From Brevundimonas vesicularis NBRC 12165 (GTDB lineage: Bacteria; Pseudomonadota; Alphaproteobacteria; Caulobacterales; Caulobacteraceae): DNA of 64,000 bases. Where the stretch lies: contig NZ_BCWM01000017.1 of assembly GCF_001592205.1 (NCBI RefSeq), positions 22,155-86,154 on the forward strand, given 5' to 3'. Of the stretch, positions 26,405 to 35,393 are shown piece after piece. A model generated the notes under the pieces. It ran no database searches. It had not been told where the DNA came from and saw only the letters and a program-made list of their open reading frames with translations. Each line of letters begins with the position of its first letter. Position 1 is the first letter of the stretch. Made by a program: the position numbers and the translations under genes.

Positions 26405-27076
26405 TCAGCTGCGTTCGCCGACGAAATCCTGGGCGAACTCGGGCGCCTCGTCGTCCAGCGGCAATGTGCCGTCCTCGTCGTCCGCCTCGGAGGCGCGGCT
26501 TGGGTCGGGCACCTCGAATCCGACCGGCAGCGACAGGTCCAGCAGGCCCGCCGCTTTCATCTCCTGCACGCCCGGCAGATCGTACAGGGTCGCAAGGCCG
26601 AAATGCTCCAGGAACCGGTCGGTGGTCGCATAGGTTACGGGCCGCCCCGGCGTGCGCCGGCGTCCGCGCAGCCGCACGAACCCCATCTCTAGCAACAGGT
26701 CCAGCGTGCCCTTGGAGATGCTGACGCCGCGCACGCTCTCGATCTCGGCGCGGGTGATGGGCTGGTGATAGGCGATGATGGCCAGGGTCTCCAGCGCGGC
26801 CTTGGACAGACGGCGCGGCTCCTCGCGCTCCCGCGTCATCATGAAGGCCAGGTCCGGCGCGGTGCGGAAGCGCCAGCGGTCGGCGACGCACTCCAGCTCG
26901 ACCCCCCGCCCCTCGTAGCGGGCGCGCAGACCCGATATGGCGCGGGCGACATTGCAGTTCTCGGGCAGGCGCGCGGCGATCTCGGCCGCCGTCAACGGCC
27001 CGGCGGCGGCGAACAACAGGGCCTCAACCCGCCGCTCGATCTCGGCCTCGTCGGGCTGGAACGACAGGTCGCTCAC
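26405..27076 (-). CDS. scpB: Segregation and condensation protein B
   Basis: 223 residues with two winged-helix domains. Family marks are VEALLFAAAGPLTAAEIAARLP, RFRTAPDLAF, LSKAALETLAIIAYHQPITRAEIESVRGV and FLEHFGLATLYDLP. It binds the SMC-ScpA complex for chromosome segregation. It overlaps scpA by four bases. Its C-terminal acidic tail (after about residue 195) is typical of alphaproteobacterial forms. Confidence 0.95.
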   Translation of the reverse strand: MSDLSFQPDEAEIERRVEALLFAAAGPLTAAEIAARLPENCNVARAISGLRARYEGRGVELECVADRWRFRTAPDLAFMMTREREEPRRLSKAALETLAIIAYHQPITRAEIESVRGVSISKGTLDLLLEMGFVRLRGRRRTPGRPVTYATTDRFLEHFGLATLYDLPGVQEMKAAGLLDLSLPVGFEVPDPSRASEADDEDGTLPLDDEAPEFAQDFVGERS

Positions 27077-27891
27077 GGCGTCAGCTCCAGCGGCTGGCCC
27101 GGTCCGCGCCGCTTCAGATACAGGTCCGCGAACGCCTCGCTTTGCCGAATGTCCATCGCCCCCTCCTTCACCAGCTCCAGACTGGCCGACAGGGTCGAGG
27201 CCGTAAAGCTGGCCTGGCTGGGCCCCTCCTCGTCCTCACGATGGGGCGCGACCTGTTCCAGCGGCGTCCAGTCGGCCAACTTCGGCATGATCTCGCGCAG
27301 CCAGTCGCGGGCGGCTTCCAATGGAAAGGCTTCGACCCGCTGGCCGGGGGCATAGCGCCGGGCCTCCTCACGCCGGCGCTGCACCACATAGGCGCTCATC
27401 AGTTCATACAGGCTGGCGTCGATGCGATCCGACGGCACGATCACCGTCGCCTCGGGATCGCCGCGCGTGAAGACGTCGCGCTTCAGCTGGGGCCGCGCCA
27501 TCAGCTGTTCGACGGCCTTTCGCATCGCTTCCAGCTTCTGCAGCCGGAACGCCAGGGCGGCGGCCATTTCCTCAGCCGGCGGCTCTTCGGCCTTGCCCTT
27601 GTCGGTGCGCGGCAACAGCAGACGCGACTTCAGATAGGCCAGCCACGACGCCATCACCAGATAGTCCGCCGCAAGGGCGAAGTTGCGCCTGCGCGCCTCG
27701 TGCACGAAGGCCAGATACTGTTCCGCCAGTTGGGTGATCGACAGCTTCAGCAGATCGACCTTCTGGTTTCGCGCCAGGGCCAGCAGGACATGCAGCGGTC
27801 CCTCATAGCCTTCCAGATCGACGACGAAGGCCTCGCGCTCCTCGACCTCCTCGGCGTTGAAATCCAGATTGGGCTGGAAAGACTCCGTCAT
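27073..27891 (-). CDS. scpA: Segregation and condensation protein A
   Basis: 272 residues, the kleisin subunit of the SMC complex. The N-terminal part reads FVVDLEGYEGPLHVLLALARNQKVDLLKLSI, the contact with the SMC neck, and is followed by LADYLVMASWLAYLKSRLLLP. The C-terminal region would be the winged helix that binds the SMC head. It starts 6 bases after nagZ on the minus strand and overlaps scpB, so SPOR protein, nagZ, scpA and scpB form one operon. Confidence 0.95.
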   Translation of the reverse strand: MTESFQPNLDFNAEEVEEREAFVVDLEGYEGPLHVLLALARNQKVDLLKLSITQLAEQYLAFVHEARRRNFALAADYLVMASWLAYLKSRLLLPRTDKGKAEEPPAEEMAAALAFRLQKLEAMRKAVEQLMARPQLKRDVFTRGDPEATVIVPSDRIDASLYELMSAYVVQRRREEARRYAPGQRVEAFPLEAARDWLREIMPKLADWTPLEQVAPHREDEEGPSQASFTASTLSASLELVKEGAMDIRQSEAFADLYLKRRGPGQPLELTP

Positions 27892-27897
27892 AGGTCT

Positions 27898-28947
27898 TCA
27901 GGCCTGCGCCTCACCAACGTCCGGCCCCTTGGCGGCGTCCATCCGACCGCCCATGGCCTTGAAGAAGCGATCGTGCCCCGCGACGGGATCCAGCGGTTCG
28001 GGCGTCCGCACAATTCGGGCCAGCGCGGCTTCCGCCCGGCGGCGCGCCCCGCCCTTCAGCGGTCCGACGCCCTCGGCGACCTGGCGCATTTCGTCCATGT
28101 CGCCGTTCCAGTGGACGACGAGATCGCACCCCGCCTTCAGGGCCTTGTACGCCCGCTGGGTCAGCGAGCCGGACAGGGCGTTCATCACCAGATCGTCGGA
28201 CAGCAGCAGACCGCCGAATCCCAAGCGCTCGCGGATCAGGCGAATGGCCTTCTTGGATTGCGTCGCCGGATGTTTGCGATCGATCGCGGTGAAGACGATG
28301 TGCGCCGTCATGCCGATCGGCATGTCCGACAGGGCCTTGAACGGGGCAAAGTCCCAGGCGTCCAGCGTGTCCAGATCGGCATGAACCGTGGGCAGGTCCT
28401 TGTGCGTGTCCGCAAAGGCCCGGCCGTGGCCCGGCATGTGCTTGATGCAGGGTAGAACCCCGCCCGCCAGCAGCCCCTCCGCCGCCGCCCGGCCCAGCAC
28501 GGCGACCGTCTCGGGATCGACGCCATAGGCGCGGTCGCCGATGATGTCGTGGGCGCCGGGAACCGGCACGTCCAGCACCGGCAGCAGATCGACGGTCACG
28601 CCGACCTCGCGCAGATCGTGCGCCATCAGACGTGCGCCCAGCCGCGTCAGCTCACGCGCCTGAGCCAGCTCGTTCGTCGCCTTCAGATAGGCGTTACCCG
28701 GCGGATATTTGGGCCAGTGGGGCGGCCCCATGCGCTGGACCCGACCGCCTTCCTGGTCGATCAGGATCGGCGCCTCGGGATCGCCGATGCACGCCCGCAG
28801 CTCGTCGGTCAGGGCCCGCACCTGTTCCGGCGTGTCGATGTTGCGCCGAAACAGGATGAAGCCCCAGGGTCGGACCTCGGCGAAGAAGGCCTTTTCGGCC
28901 TCCGTCAGCCGATGTCCCAGGCAGCCATAGATGGCGGCGGACGTCAC
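27898..28947 (-). CDS. nagZ: Beta-N-acetylhexosaminidase (glycoside hydrolase family 3)
   Basis: 349 residues, cytosolic. It removes N-acetylglucosamine from anhydro-muropeptides during cell-wall recycling. The binding motif is CIKHMPGHGRAFADTHKDLP, and the nucleophile aspartate lies in GGLLLSDDLVMNALSG. Typical early segments are GWGFILFRRN-like VRPWGFILFRRNIDTPEQV and ILIDQEGGRVQRMG. It overlaps the SPOR gene by 4 bases. A link to peptidoglycan work fits the SPOR neighbour. Confidence 0.95.
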   Translation of the reverse strand: MTSAAIYGCLGHRLTEAEKAFFAEVRPWGFILFRRNIDTPEQVRALTDELRACIGDPEAPILIDQEGGRVQRMGPPHWPKYPPGNAYLKATNELAQARELTRLGARLMAHDLREVGVTVDLLPVLDVPVPGAHDIIGDRAYGVDPETVAVLGRAAAEGLLAGGVLPCIKHMPGHGRAFADTHKDLPTVHADLDTLDAWDFAPFKALSDMPIGMTAHIVFTAIDRKHPATQSKKAIRLIRERLGFGGLLLSDDLVMNALSGSLTQRAYKALKAGCDLVVHWNGDMDEMRQVAEGVGPLKGGARRRAEAALARIVRTPEPLDPVAGHDRFFKAMGGRMDAAKGPDVGEAQA

Positions 28948-29723
28948 CGGACGATGCAGTCCCGGCCCGCCGCCTTCAGCGCGTTGCAGAAGGCGACCGC
29001 CCGTTCGCGCGACAGGCCCGAGAAGGCCGTGCGGTACAGGGTCGATCCGCTGGACGAGGTCACTTCGGTCACGCGCTTTTCAGCGCCCGAGGCGAACGCG
29101 CCGAACCGGCCGGCCACCGCAGCGTACTCGCGGTCCGCGATCTCGGTCGAGGAGAAGGCGCCGATCTGCACCGAGGCTGATCCGCCGGTCGCGGCCGGAG
29201 CCTTTGTCGCCGGCGCAGCGACGGGCGCGGGCGCCGGGGTTGTCGGACGCGGCGCAGGCGCGGCCGGCGTCGCCGTCTTGGCGGGCGGCAGGCCCTGTCC
29301 GGTCGGTGCGGCGGTCGGCGGCGCGGCCGGACGCGGCTGGGGCGCCTCGGGCGGCGGGGTGAAGGTCACCGGCGCATCGGTCGTCTCGGTCTCGTCGCGA
29401 TAGACGCGAACGCCTGCGGCCGGGTCGATCGGCTGGGCGTCGATGGGCGCGGCGGTCTTCATCTCGCCGACGGGCTGACCCACGGCCGGCGGCGCGTCGG
29501 TCGAGGCGCGCATGCCGGAACGATAGAAGAAGATCACCGCCACGATCAGCAGCAGCAGGACCACCGCGCTGATGATCAACGTCACCGGCGGCGCCTTGCC
29601 CCCGCCCGCGCCGACATTGCGGCCGCTGCGCGGGTCATAGCTGTTGCGGCGGAACGGCAGGTCGTCGTCGGTCGGCGGCGTATAGGCGCCCCGGCCGGGT
29701 TTGTTGTCGTCTTCAAAGGACAT
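28944..29723 (-). CDS. SPOR-domain membrane protein
   Basis: 259 residues. A charged cytosolic N-terminus (MSFEDDNKPGRGAYTPPTDD) precedes one span at about residues 45-67, PPVTLIISAVVLLLLIVAVI. A long Pro/Ala/Thr-rich periplasmic linker follows. The SPOR domain is at the C-terminus (SVQIGAFSSTEIADREYAAV to GLSRERAVAFCNALKAAGRDC). SPOR domains bind denuded glycan strands at division sites. It is first gene of an operon with nagZ, scpA and scpB. Its role in division is inferred from the domain. Confidence 0.9.
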   Translation of the reverse strand: MSFEDDNKPGRGAYTPPTDDDLPFRRNSYDPRSGRNVGAGGGKAPPVTLIISAVVLLLLIVAVIFFYRSGMRASTDAPPAVGQPVGEMKTAAPIDAQPIDPAAGVRVYRDETETTDAPVTFTPPPEAPQPRPAAPPTAAPTGQGLPPAKTATPAAPAPRPTTPAPAPVAAPATKAPAATGGSASVQIGAFSSTEIADREYAAVAGRFGAFASGAEKRVTEVTSSSGSTLYRTAFSGLSRERAVAFCNALKAAGRDCIVR

Positions 29724-29799
29724 GGTCGCGCTCCGCCGTCTGTCGGCGCGAATCGGCGCGCCGAACGATCACTCTACGCCCCCGCGTGCATCTTTCGAA

Positions 29800-30990
29800 T
29801 CACAGATCGAGGGCGAGGTCGAGGCTGAATAGCTTCTGGTGCACTTCTATGGCGTAACGGTCGGTCATGCCGGCGATGTAGTCGCACACGGCGCGCGCCC
29901 GCTGCGTCTTGTCCGGGGTCATCGCCGGCTCTCCCCATTCCGGCGGCATCACCTCCGGCTCGGCCATGAACAGTTCGAACAGCTGCGACAGCACGCGCCG
30001 CGCCTGGCTGCGGGTGCGGTTGACGCGGTAGTGGCGATACATCCGCTCGAACAGGAACTTTCTCAGCACCGCCAGATCGACGTGCATGGCCTGCGAGAAA
30101 TCCACCATCGTGCGCTTGGCCATCCGCACGTCCTCGGTCGTGACGATCCGGTCTTCCTCAAGCCGCCGCGCCGTTTCGGCCAGCACGTCCTCGACCATGA
30201 CGCCGATCATTCGCCGCACCGCCTCGATCCGCAGCATCCGGTCGTCGATCGTGGGCCAGTCGCGGCGCACCTCGGCCAACATCGGCCCGATCAGCGGCAC
30301 CTGATCCAGATCGCGCAGGGTGATCAGACCCGCCTGCACCCCGTCGTCCACGTCGTGATTGTTATAGGCGATGTCGTCAGCGATCGCCGCGCATTGGGCC
30401 TCCAGCGAGGCGAATGTCCCCAGCCGCAGGTCCCACCCCGCCTCGCCGCCTGCCGCATAGGGGCGCACGACCGACCAGGCCGGCTCGTCCAGCCGATGCG
30501 ACACCGGGCCGTTGTGCTTGATGACGCCCTCGACGGTCTCCCAGCTGAGGTTCAGCCCGTCGAACTGCGGATAGCGGTTCTCCAGCTCGGTCACGACGCG
30601 GAAGCTCTGGACGTTGTGATCGAACCCGCCGTGATCGCGCATCTGCACCACCAGCTCGTCCTCGCCGGCGTGGGCGAACGGCGGATGGCCCAGGTCGTGG
30701 GCCAGGGCGATGGTCTCGGCCAGGTCGTCGTCCAGCCTCAGCGCATGGGCCAGCGACCGCGCGATCTGCGCCACCTCCAGCGAATGGGTCAGGCGGGTGC
30801 GGTAGTGATCGCCCTCATGCGCCACGAAGACCTGGGTCTTTTCCTTCAGCCGCCGGAACGCCGTCGCATGGATGATGCGATCACGGTCCCGCGCAAAGGC
30901 GGTGCGCGTGCGGCTGGCGGGCTCGAAAACGCGGCGGCCCTGGGTCAGGTCGGCCCGTTCGGCATAGGAAGCGAGGTCTGTGTGGCTCAA
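29800..30990 (-). CDS. dgt: Deoxyguanosinetriphosphate triphosphohydrolase-like protein (HD domain)
   Basis: About 396 residues. HD-domain metal motifs are [34 protein letters not shown] and the histidine/aspartate in [15 protein letters not shown]. The starting segment [24 protein letters not shown] is family-typical. The enzyme releases triphosphate from dNTPs, mainly dGTP. The start is uncertain: the frame runs on to 31077, which would overlap the divergent erpA start. I chose TTG at 30990 so that the promoter region is kept free. The real start could lie a few codons either side. Confidence 0.88.
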   Translation of the reverse strand: MSHTDLASYAERADLTQGRRVFEPASRTRTAFARDRDRIIHATAFRRLKEKTQVFVAHEGDHYRTRLTHSLEVAQIARSLAHALRLDDDLAETIALAHDLGHPPFAHAGEDELVVQMRDHGGFDHNVQSFRVVTELENRYPQFDGLNLSWETVEGVIKHNGPVSHRLDEPAWSVVRPYAAGGEAGWDLRLGTFASLEAQCAAIADDIAYNNHDVDDGVQAGLITLRDLDQVPLIGPMLAEVRRDWPTIDDRMLRIEAVRRMIGVMVEDVLAETARRLEEDRIVTTEDVRMAKRTMVDFSQAMHVDLAVLRKFLFERMYRHYRVNRTRSQARRVLSQLFELFMAEPEVMPPEWGEPAMTPDKTQRARAVCDYIAGMTDRYAIEVHQKLFSLDLALDL

Positions 30991-31062
30991 GTCATCAACT
31001 TTGAGGCTGCTTTGATGCGGGGGGCCTTTGCGAACGGCCCTGCCCGCCTCATATAGACAGCC

Positions 31063-31449
31063 GTGAGCACCGTCCAATCCACAGAACCGTCCACACCCGC
31101 CTTCACCGTCGCCACGCGCGCGCCGGAAGGCATCGTCCTAGCCGCCAGCGCCGCCAAGCGGCTGGCGAAACTGGGGGCGGCCGAGGGCAAGACCCTGATG
31201 CTGCGGGTCGCGGTGGACGGCGGCGGCTGCTCGGGCTTCCAGTATCGGTTCGAACTGGTCGAGACGGCCGAGGACGACGATCTGCGCATCCTGGCCGACG
31301 GCCAGACCGCCCTCATCGACCCCGTCTCGATTCCCTTCCTGAAGAACTCCGAGATCGCTTACGTCGATGAACTGGCCGGCGCCCAGTTCGTGGTCAGGAA
31401 CCCCAACGCCGCCTCCAGCTGCGGCTGCGGCGTCAGCTTCTCGATCTGA
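31063..31449 (+). CDS. erpA: Iron-sulfur cluster insertion protein ErpA
   Basis: 128 residues starting with a GTG. The A-type carrier fold is clear: [37 protein letters not shown] with the first cysteine, and [16 protein letters not shown] with the C-x-C pair. The three cysteines hold the [2Fe-2S] or [4Fe-4S] cluster passed to apo-targets. The N-terminal extension of about 20 residues is Thr/Pro-rich. It is divergent from dgt. Its last 17 bases overlap the tail of the small membrane-protein gene on the other strand. Confidence 0.93.
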   Translation: MSTVQSTEPSTPAFTVATRAPEGIVLAASAAKRLAKLGAAEGKTLMLRVAVDGGGCSGFQYRFELVETAEDDDLRILADGQTALIDPVSIPFLKNSEIAYVDELAGAQFVVRNPNAASSCGCGVSFSI

Positions 31450-31630
31450 CGACGGCCCAGCCGGTCGCCAAGATCGGCGAGGCCAGTAAGGTCGCAAACA
31501 CCCAGTCCCAAACCCCATCCTGCAACAGCGCGCCCACCAGCCCGATCAGGCTGAGCGCAAACAGGACGATGGGCGCGCGGAAGATGGCCCACAGGGTCAA
31601 ATCCCTCGGGTTGTGACGGCGACGGCTCAC
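31433..31630 (-). CDS. Small membrane protein of the iron-uptake operon, 65 residues
   Basis: It starts at a GTG (31630), overlapping the stop of the PepSY gene by four bases (GTGA), which argues for translational coupling. Two hydrophobic spans follow: LWAIFRAPIVLFALSLIGLVGALL and [20 protein letters not shown], after the basic start MSRRRHNPRD. No family recognised. The tight coupling suggests it works with the PepSY protein and the TonB receptor, perhaps as a membrane partner in ferric-siderophore handling. Its 3' end overlaps erpA tail to tail by 17 bases. Confidence 0.65.
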   Translation of the reverse strand: MSRRRHNPRDLTLWAIFRAPIVLFALSLIGLVGALLQDGVWDWVFATLLASPILATGWAVVRSRS

Positions 31631-32715
31631 GCCTTCCGCCTCCCCTTGCCCAGCCACAGATAAAGACCGGACCCCAGGATCACGATGGTGGCGATGTCCA
31701 GGAGCGCCCACAGGATCTTCAGCGCCAGCCCGCCATAGTCGCCGAAATGCAGCGGCTGCGACAGCGACAGAGTCTTCACATACCAGGGCATCGGCGCCAC
31801 CGCCGCCAGTTCGCCCGTCCGCGCGTCGATCAGGGCCGGCGTCGTCATGTGCGTCGTCAGCGGCGTGTCGCCGTGGAAGAAGACGGCATAGTGGTGGTCG
31901 GTCGAATAGTCGGTTCCCGGAAACGCCACGAACTGCAGCTTCATGCCCGGCAGCGCCGCCTTGGCCCGTTCCACCGCCGCATCCAGCGAGGCCCGGCCTT
32001 GGGCGGGGGCCGGCGCATCATAGGCGACCGTCAACTCCTTCAGCGCCGTCTCTTTCCAATAGGCCAGTATGGGCGTGGCCAGGGTGTTCACGACCCCTGT
32101 CAGCCCCACCACCAGCACCCAGGCCGCTGTCACCACGCCCAGCAGATTGTGGTAGTCGAGCCACCGCGTCCGCGCCGCCTTTTTGACCCGCACCGTCCCG
32201 AACGGCAGCCGACGCATGAAGGGCGCATACAGCACCACGCCCGACACTACCGCCACGACCAGCAACAGCCCCATCGCGCCCAGAAACAGCATTCCCGGCA
32301 GACCCAGGAACATGTCGGTGTGCAGCTGAAGCAGGAACTCCATCACCGGATGACCGGCGACCAGCGGCGCGCCATCGCCGCTGGTCTGGTCGATGGGCTC
32401 GAAACTGTATTTGCCGGCCGGGGCGTCCGGGGCGCGGCTGGTGACGTTCACCACCGGCCGTTCGTCGTCGAAGCTCATGAAGGCCGGAACCTCGCCCGGA
32501 TGTTTGGCCAGACCCGCGGCCAGCACCTCGTCCAGCGTCAGCAGTCGGCCGTCTGGGTTCTTCGGCGCCCACGGCTCATGCAGCAGCGCCGCGTTCAGCT
32601 CGTGGCTGAACACCAGCGGCAGCCCTGTGACGCACAGCATCAGCAGGAACAGGGTCGAGATCAGGCTCGACCACTTGTGCGTCCAGGTCCAGGCGCGGAT
32701 CGTCCGGGCGTGCAT
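31627..32715 (-). CDS. PepSY-associated membrane protein (iron-regulated, PiuB-like)
   Basis: 362 residues with four spans. The first includes WTHKWSSLISTLFLLMLCVTGLPLVF, with a possible haem/iron-linked histidine. The next two are about residues 148-168 and 190-210 (FLGAMGLLLVVAVVSGVVLYAPF, LLGVVTAAWVLVVGLTGVV), and the last lies at about 330-352. Periplasmic PepSY-like stretches lie between. Such proteins accompany TonB siderophore receptors and may reduce or release ferric iron. The gene is 13 bases after the receptor gene and overlaps the small membrane-protein gene, so the three form an operon. Confidence 0.88.
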   Translation of the reverse strand: MHARTIRAWTWTHKWSSLISTLFLLMLCVTGLPLVFSHELNAALLHEPWAPKNPDGRLLTLDEVLAAGLAKHPGEVPAFMSFDDERPVVNVTSRAPDAPAGKYSFEPIDQTSGDGAPLVAGHPVMEFLLQLHTDMFLGLPGMLFLGAMGLLLVVAVVSGVVLYAPFMRRLPFGTVRVKKAARTRWLDYHNLLGVVTAAWVLVVGLTGVVNTLATPILAYWKETALKELTVAYDAPAPAQGRASLDAAVERAKAALPGMKLQFVAFPGTDYSTDHHYAVFFHGDTPLTTHMTTPALIDARTGELAAVAPMPWYVKTLSLSQPLHFGDYGGLALKILWALLDIATIVILGSGLYLWLGKGRRKA

Positions 32716-32728
32716 CGGCCGGCGCGGA

Positions 32729-34981
32729 TCAGAACTCGGTCGAGACCGACAGACGCAAGGTCCGCGGCGCGCCCAGCGTCAGATAGTTCGATCCCGGATA
32801 GCCGCCGACCGCGACCCACTGATCCTCGTCCGCGACATTCTCCACCCGCGCCCGCAGCGTCACCGGCTTGTCGCCCGCCACGAAGGCGTAGCGCACGCCG
32901 GCGTCGAACCGGGTCCAGCTTTCCAGCTCCAGCGTATTGGTCGCATTGGCCGGCTGGGCGCCGGTATGGACCGCCCGGCCCTCGACCGTCAGGCCGCTGA
33001 CCATCGGCACGTCCCATTCGACGTTCAGATTGGCCTGGAAGTCCGGCACCCCGATCGCCGACTTGCCCGCATTGGCGGCGGTCAGCGACCGATTGATCTC
33101 GGCGTCCAGCCATGTCGCGCCGCCGATCAGACGCAAGCCTGCGACCGGTTCGCCATAGACGGTCAGCTCGACGCCCTTGTTCTCCTGCTCGCCGCCGTCG
33201 GTGTAGACGCCTTCCGGCAGAACATTCGACGCAGGGTTTCCGTTGGACGTGATGGAAACGAGCGCGCTGGGCAGGGTTGTGCGAAAGACGCTGAGCGTTC
33301 CGCCGAACGATCCTGCGTCATACTTCGCCCCTATCTCGGCCTGCTTAGCGCGGAAGGGCTCGAGCACATCGCCACCATTAGTGACGTTGACCGGCACTGC
33401 GGCGTTCCCCCAGCCCTCCACCACAGCATTGGCCAAGACGGGCGCGGTCGTGCCCGGAACCAGGGCTTCGGCATAGTTGGCGTACAGTGAAATCGTGTTG
33501 CTGGGCTTGTAGACCACGGCGAAGGCCGGCGTCGTCGCGTCGCTGGAATAGCCCGACGTGAATGCGCCGTCGGCATAGGCATAGGATCGGGTTTCGATCT
33601 CCTGATAGCGGACGCCGACGGTCGCCAGCAGCCGTCCATCCAGGAAGGACAGCACATCGGCGACGGCGAAACTGGTGTTCTTGACCCGCTCGGTGACGTT
33701 GGGATCATCCAGATCGCCCGAGACGCTTGCGATGGTCGGCGCCGGCGACAACAGCGGATTGGTCAGCGTCCCCATCGCATAGCCGGCGAAGCTCGACGCC
33801 GCCCAGGCGTTCTTGGACTTGGACTGAATCTGCGAGGCCGAAGCGACCAGACGATGTTCAATCGGGCCGGTCGTCAGGTCGGCGCGCACGCCGATGTCGC
33901 CCGACCAGACCGTGTCCTCGCGGATATTGTCGAAGCGATAGCCGCGGATCGCGCCCGCCGCGTCGGCGCGCGGATTGGCCAGGCTGTTGTCTTCCTCGCC
34001 CTGACGCCCGCCGAAGGCGGCCCAGGCGCTAATGCTGTCGGTCAGGTCGAGCTCGCCGCGCACGGCGCCGAACAGCTGCTCCTCGTCGGTGTAGGTCCAG
34101 CGCTGGGCGAAGTTCTTGTCGGCCGAGGGCGCGTCAGGGATGGCGGTTCCCGGCGTCACGCTGGGGCGGGGCGCGTCGATCCGGTGATCCTGCCAGCCCA
34201 GATCGGCCGAAAACCGGGCGCGATCGCCTCGGCGGTCCAGTCCAAGGCCGACGACCCGCAGTTGGCCGGTCTCGTCCTCGACGGCGCTTTCGCCCGCACG
34301 GCTGGCGATGTTCAGGCGCGCGCCCCATTCGCCTTCGTCGCCGAAACGGCGAGCTAGGTCGGCGGCGGCGTAGATCTCGTCACGGCCCGACACGCCACCG
34401 GTCAGGCGCGTCAGGGGGGCGTCGCCCGCCCGCTTCGGCGTCAGGTTGAAGGCGCCGCCGACCCCCGTTCCGCCTGGCGCAGCGCCGTTTAGGAAGGTGG
34501 AGGCGCCGCGAAACACCTCGACCCGCTCGACCAGTTCGGCCGCCACGAACTGGCGCGGCAAGACGCCATAGAGGCCGTTGTAGCTCATGTCGTCCGAATA
34601 GACCGGAAAGCCGCGAACGACATACAGCTCCTGGAAGTTGCCGAAGCCCTTGGACACACGCACCGTCGGGTCGTTCTGCAGCACGTCGCCGATGCCGCGC
34701 GCCTGCTGATCACGCACCAGTTTTTCGGTGTAGTTGGCGGTCGAGAACGGCGTGTCCATCACGCTCAGATTGCCCAGCAGACCAATGCGTCCGCCGCGCG
34801 CCACCTGACCGCCCGCAGCCGGCGCCGTCAGCCGAACCTGCGATCCCGTCACCACGATCTCGCCCAGCTCCGCCGGGGCCATCGCCTGCTGCGCCAGCAC
34901 CGGCGAGGCGAGCGTCAGCGCAAGGGCGCTGGCAGTGAAAAGAACGGAGGCACGGCGAAGGCAGAGCATTTTGATACGCAT
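32729..34981 (-). CDS. TonB-dependent siderophore receptor
   Basis: 750 residues from the ATG at 34981, or 746 from the ATG at 34969. The signal peptide reads LCLRRASVLFTASALALTLA and ends near VLAQ. The TonB box lies in ELGEIVVTG. The plug has NDPTVRVSKGFGNFQELYVVRGFPVY and VERVEVFRGASTFLNGAAPGGTG. The beta barrel ends with the aromatic-rich strand LRLSVSTEF. It carries ferric siderophores or similar over the outer membrane. A Fur-like palindrome overlaps the start region. Further in-frame codons upstream of 34981 run into the divergent gene and are not credible as coding. No periplasmic or ABC transporter genes are adjacent. Confidence 0.9.
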   Translation of the reverse strand: MRIKMLCLRRASVLFTASALALTLASPVLAQQAMAPAELGEIVVTGSQVRLTAPAAGGQVARGGRIGLLGNLSVMDTPFSTANYTEKLVRDQQARGIGDVLQNDPTVRVSKGFGNFQELYVVRGFPVYSDDMSYNGLYGVLPRQFVAAELVERVEVFRGASTFLNGAAPGGTGVGGAFNLTPKRAGDAPLTRLTGGVSGRDEIYAAADLARRFGDEGEWGARLNIASRAGESAVEDETGQLRVVGLGLDRRGDRARFSADLGWQDHRIDAPRPSVTPGTAIPDAPSADKNFAQRWTYTDEEQLFGAVRGELDLTDSISAWAAFGGRQGEEDNSLANPRADAAGAIRGYRFDNIREDTVWSGDIGVRADLTTGPIEHRLVASASQIQSKSKNAWAASSFAGYAMGTLTNPLLSPAPTIASVSGDLDDPNVTERVKNTSFAVADVLSFLDGRLLATVGVRYQEIETRSYAYADGAFTSGYSSDATTPAFAVVYKPSNTISLYANYAEALVPGTTAPVLANAVVEGWGNAAVPVNVTNGGDVLEPFRAKQAEIGAKYDAGSFGGTLSVFRTTLPSALVSITSNGNPASNVLPEGVYTDGGEQENKGVELTVYGEPVAGLRLIGGATWLDAEINRSLTAANAGKSAIGVPDFQANLNVEWDVPMVSGLTVEGRAVHTGAQPANATNTLELESWTRFDAGVRYAFVAGDKPVTLRARVENVADEDQWVAVGGYPGSNYLTLGAPRTLRLSVSTEF

Positions 34982-34990
34982 TCTCAAAAT
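34968..34990 (-). promoter_or_regulatory. Fur-like palindrome at the start of the siderophore receptor gene
   Basis: ATTTTGA (34968-34974) and TCAAAAT (34984-34990) form a 7+9+7 palindrome. On the minus strand it contains TTGAGAAT, like known Fur boxes of the TTGAGAAT/ATTCTCAA kind. It overlaps the ATG at 34981. This predicts iron repression of the operon. Confidence 0.6.
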
Positions 34991-35066
34991 CAAGCTGCGC
35001 GTCCCTAGCCCGATCGGCTGGTGCAATGCAATCCGCCGCACCCGCGACATATTGCATTTAGCTGAT

Positions 35067-35080
35067 TTCCTAATTAGGAA
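35067..35080 (+). promoter_or_regulatory. Palindrome TTCCTAATTAGGAA, candidate operator of the ArsR/SdpR-type regulator
   Basis: A perfect 14-base palindrome ends 8 bases before the regulator's ATG and includes its Shine-Dalgarno TAGGAAGG. ArsR-family autorepressors often bind such sites. The AT-rich stretch around it stands out from the GC-rich background. Confidence 0.6.
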
Positions 35081-35087
35081 GGTCGCT

Positions 35088-35393
35088 ATGAACACCCTGT
35101 TCAAGGCCCTGTCGCATCCGGTGCGTCGTCGCATCATAGCCATGCTGCGCGCCGGTCCGCTGGCCTCCGGCGATATCGCCGCCGCCTTTGACATGAGCTG
35201 GCCCACCATCACGGGCCACCTCAACGCTCTGAAGGAGGCCGGCCTGGTCAGCCCGGAGCGCGAGGGCCAGACCATCCGCTATCGGTTGGAAATCTCGGCG
35301 GTCGAGGATGCCATGGCCTTTCTGATGGACATCGTCGGAACCGGCGAAGCGACCGAACCCCTGCCCCAGCCCTCAAAGGAACCACGCCGATGA
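35088..35393 (+). CDS. sdpR: ArsR-family regulator, SdpR-type autorepressor
   Basis: 101 residues. The winged-helix pattern is clear: FKALSHPVRRRIIAMLRAGPLASGDIAAAFDMSWPTITGHLNALKEAGLVSPEREGQTIRYRLE (helix-turn-helix about residues 25-50). There are no metal-binding cysteines. The gene overlaps an SdpI-family gene by four bases (ATGA), as in the Bacillus SdpR-SdpI pair, where the regulator is released when SdpI binds the toxin SdpC. A true toxin partner is not seen here. The frame is open upstream, but the ATG at 35088 follows a good Shine-Dalgarno sequence and the palindrome. Confidence 0.85.
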   Translation: MNTLFKALSHPVRRRIIAMLRAGPLASGDIAAAFDMSWPTITGHLNALKEAGLVSPEREGQTIRYRLEISAVEDAMAFLMDIVGTGEATEPLPQPSKEPRR

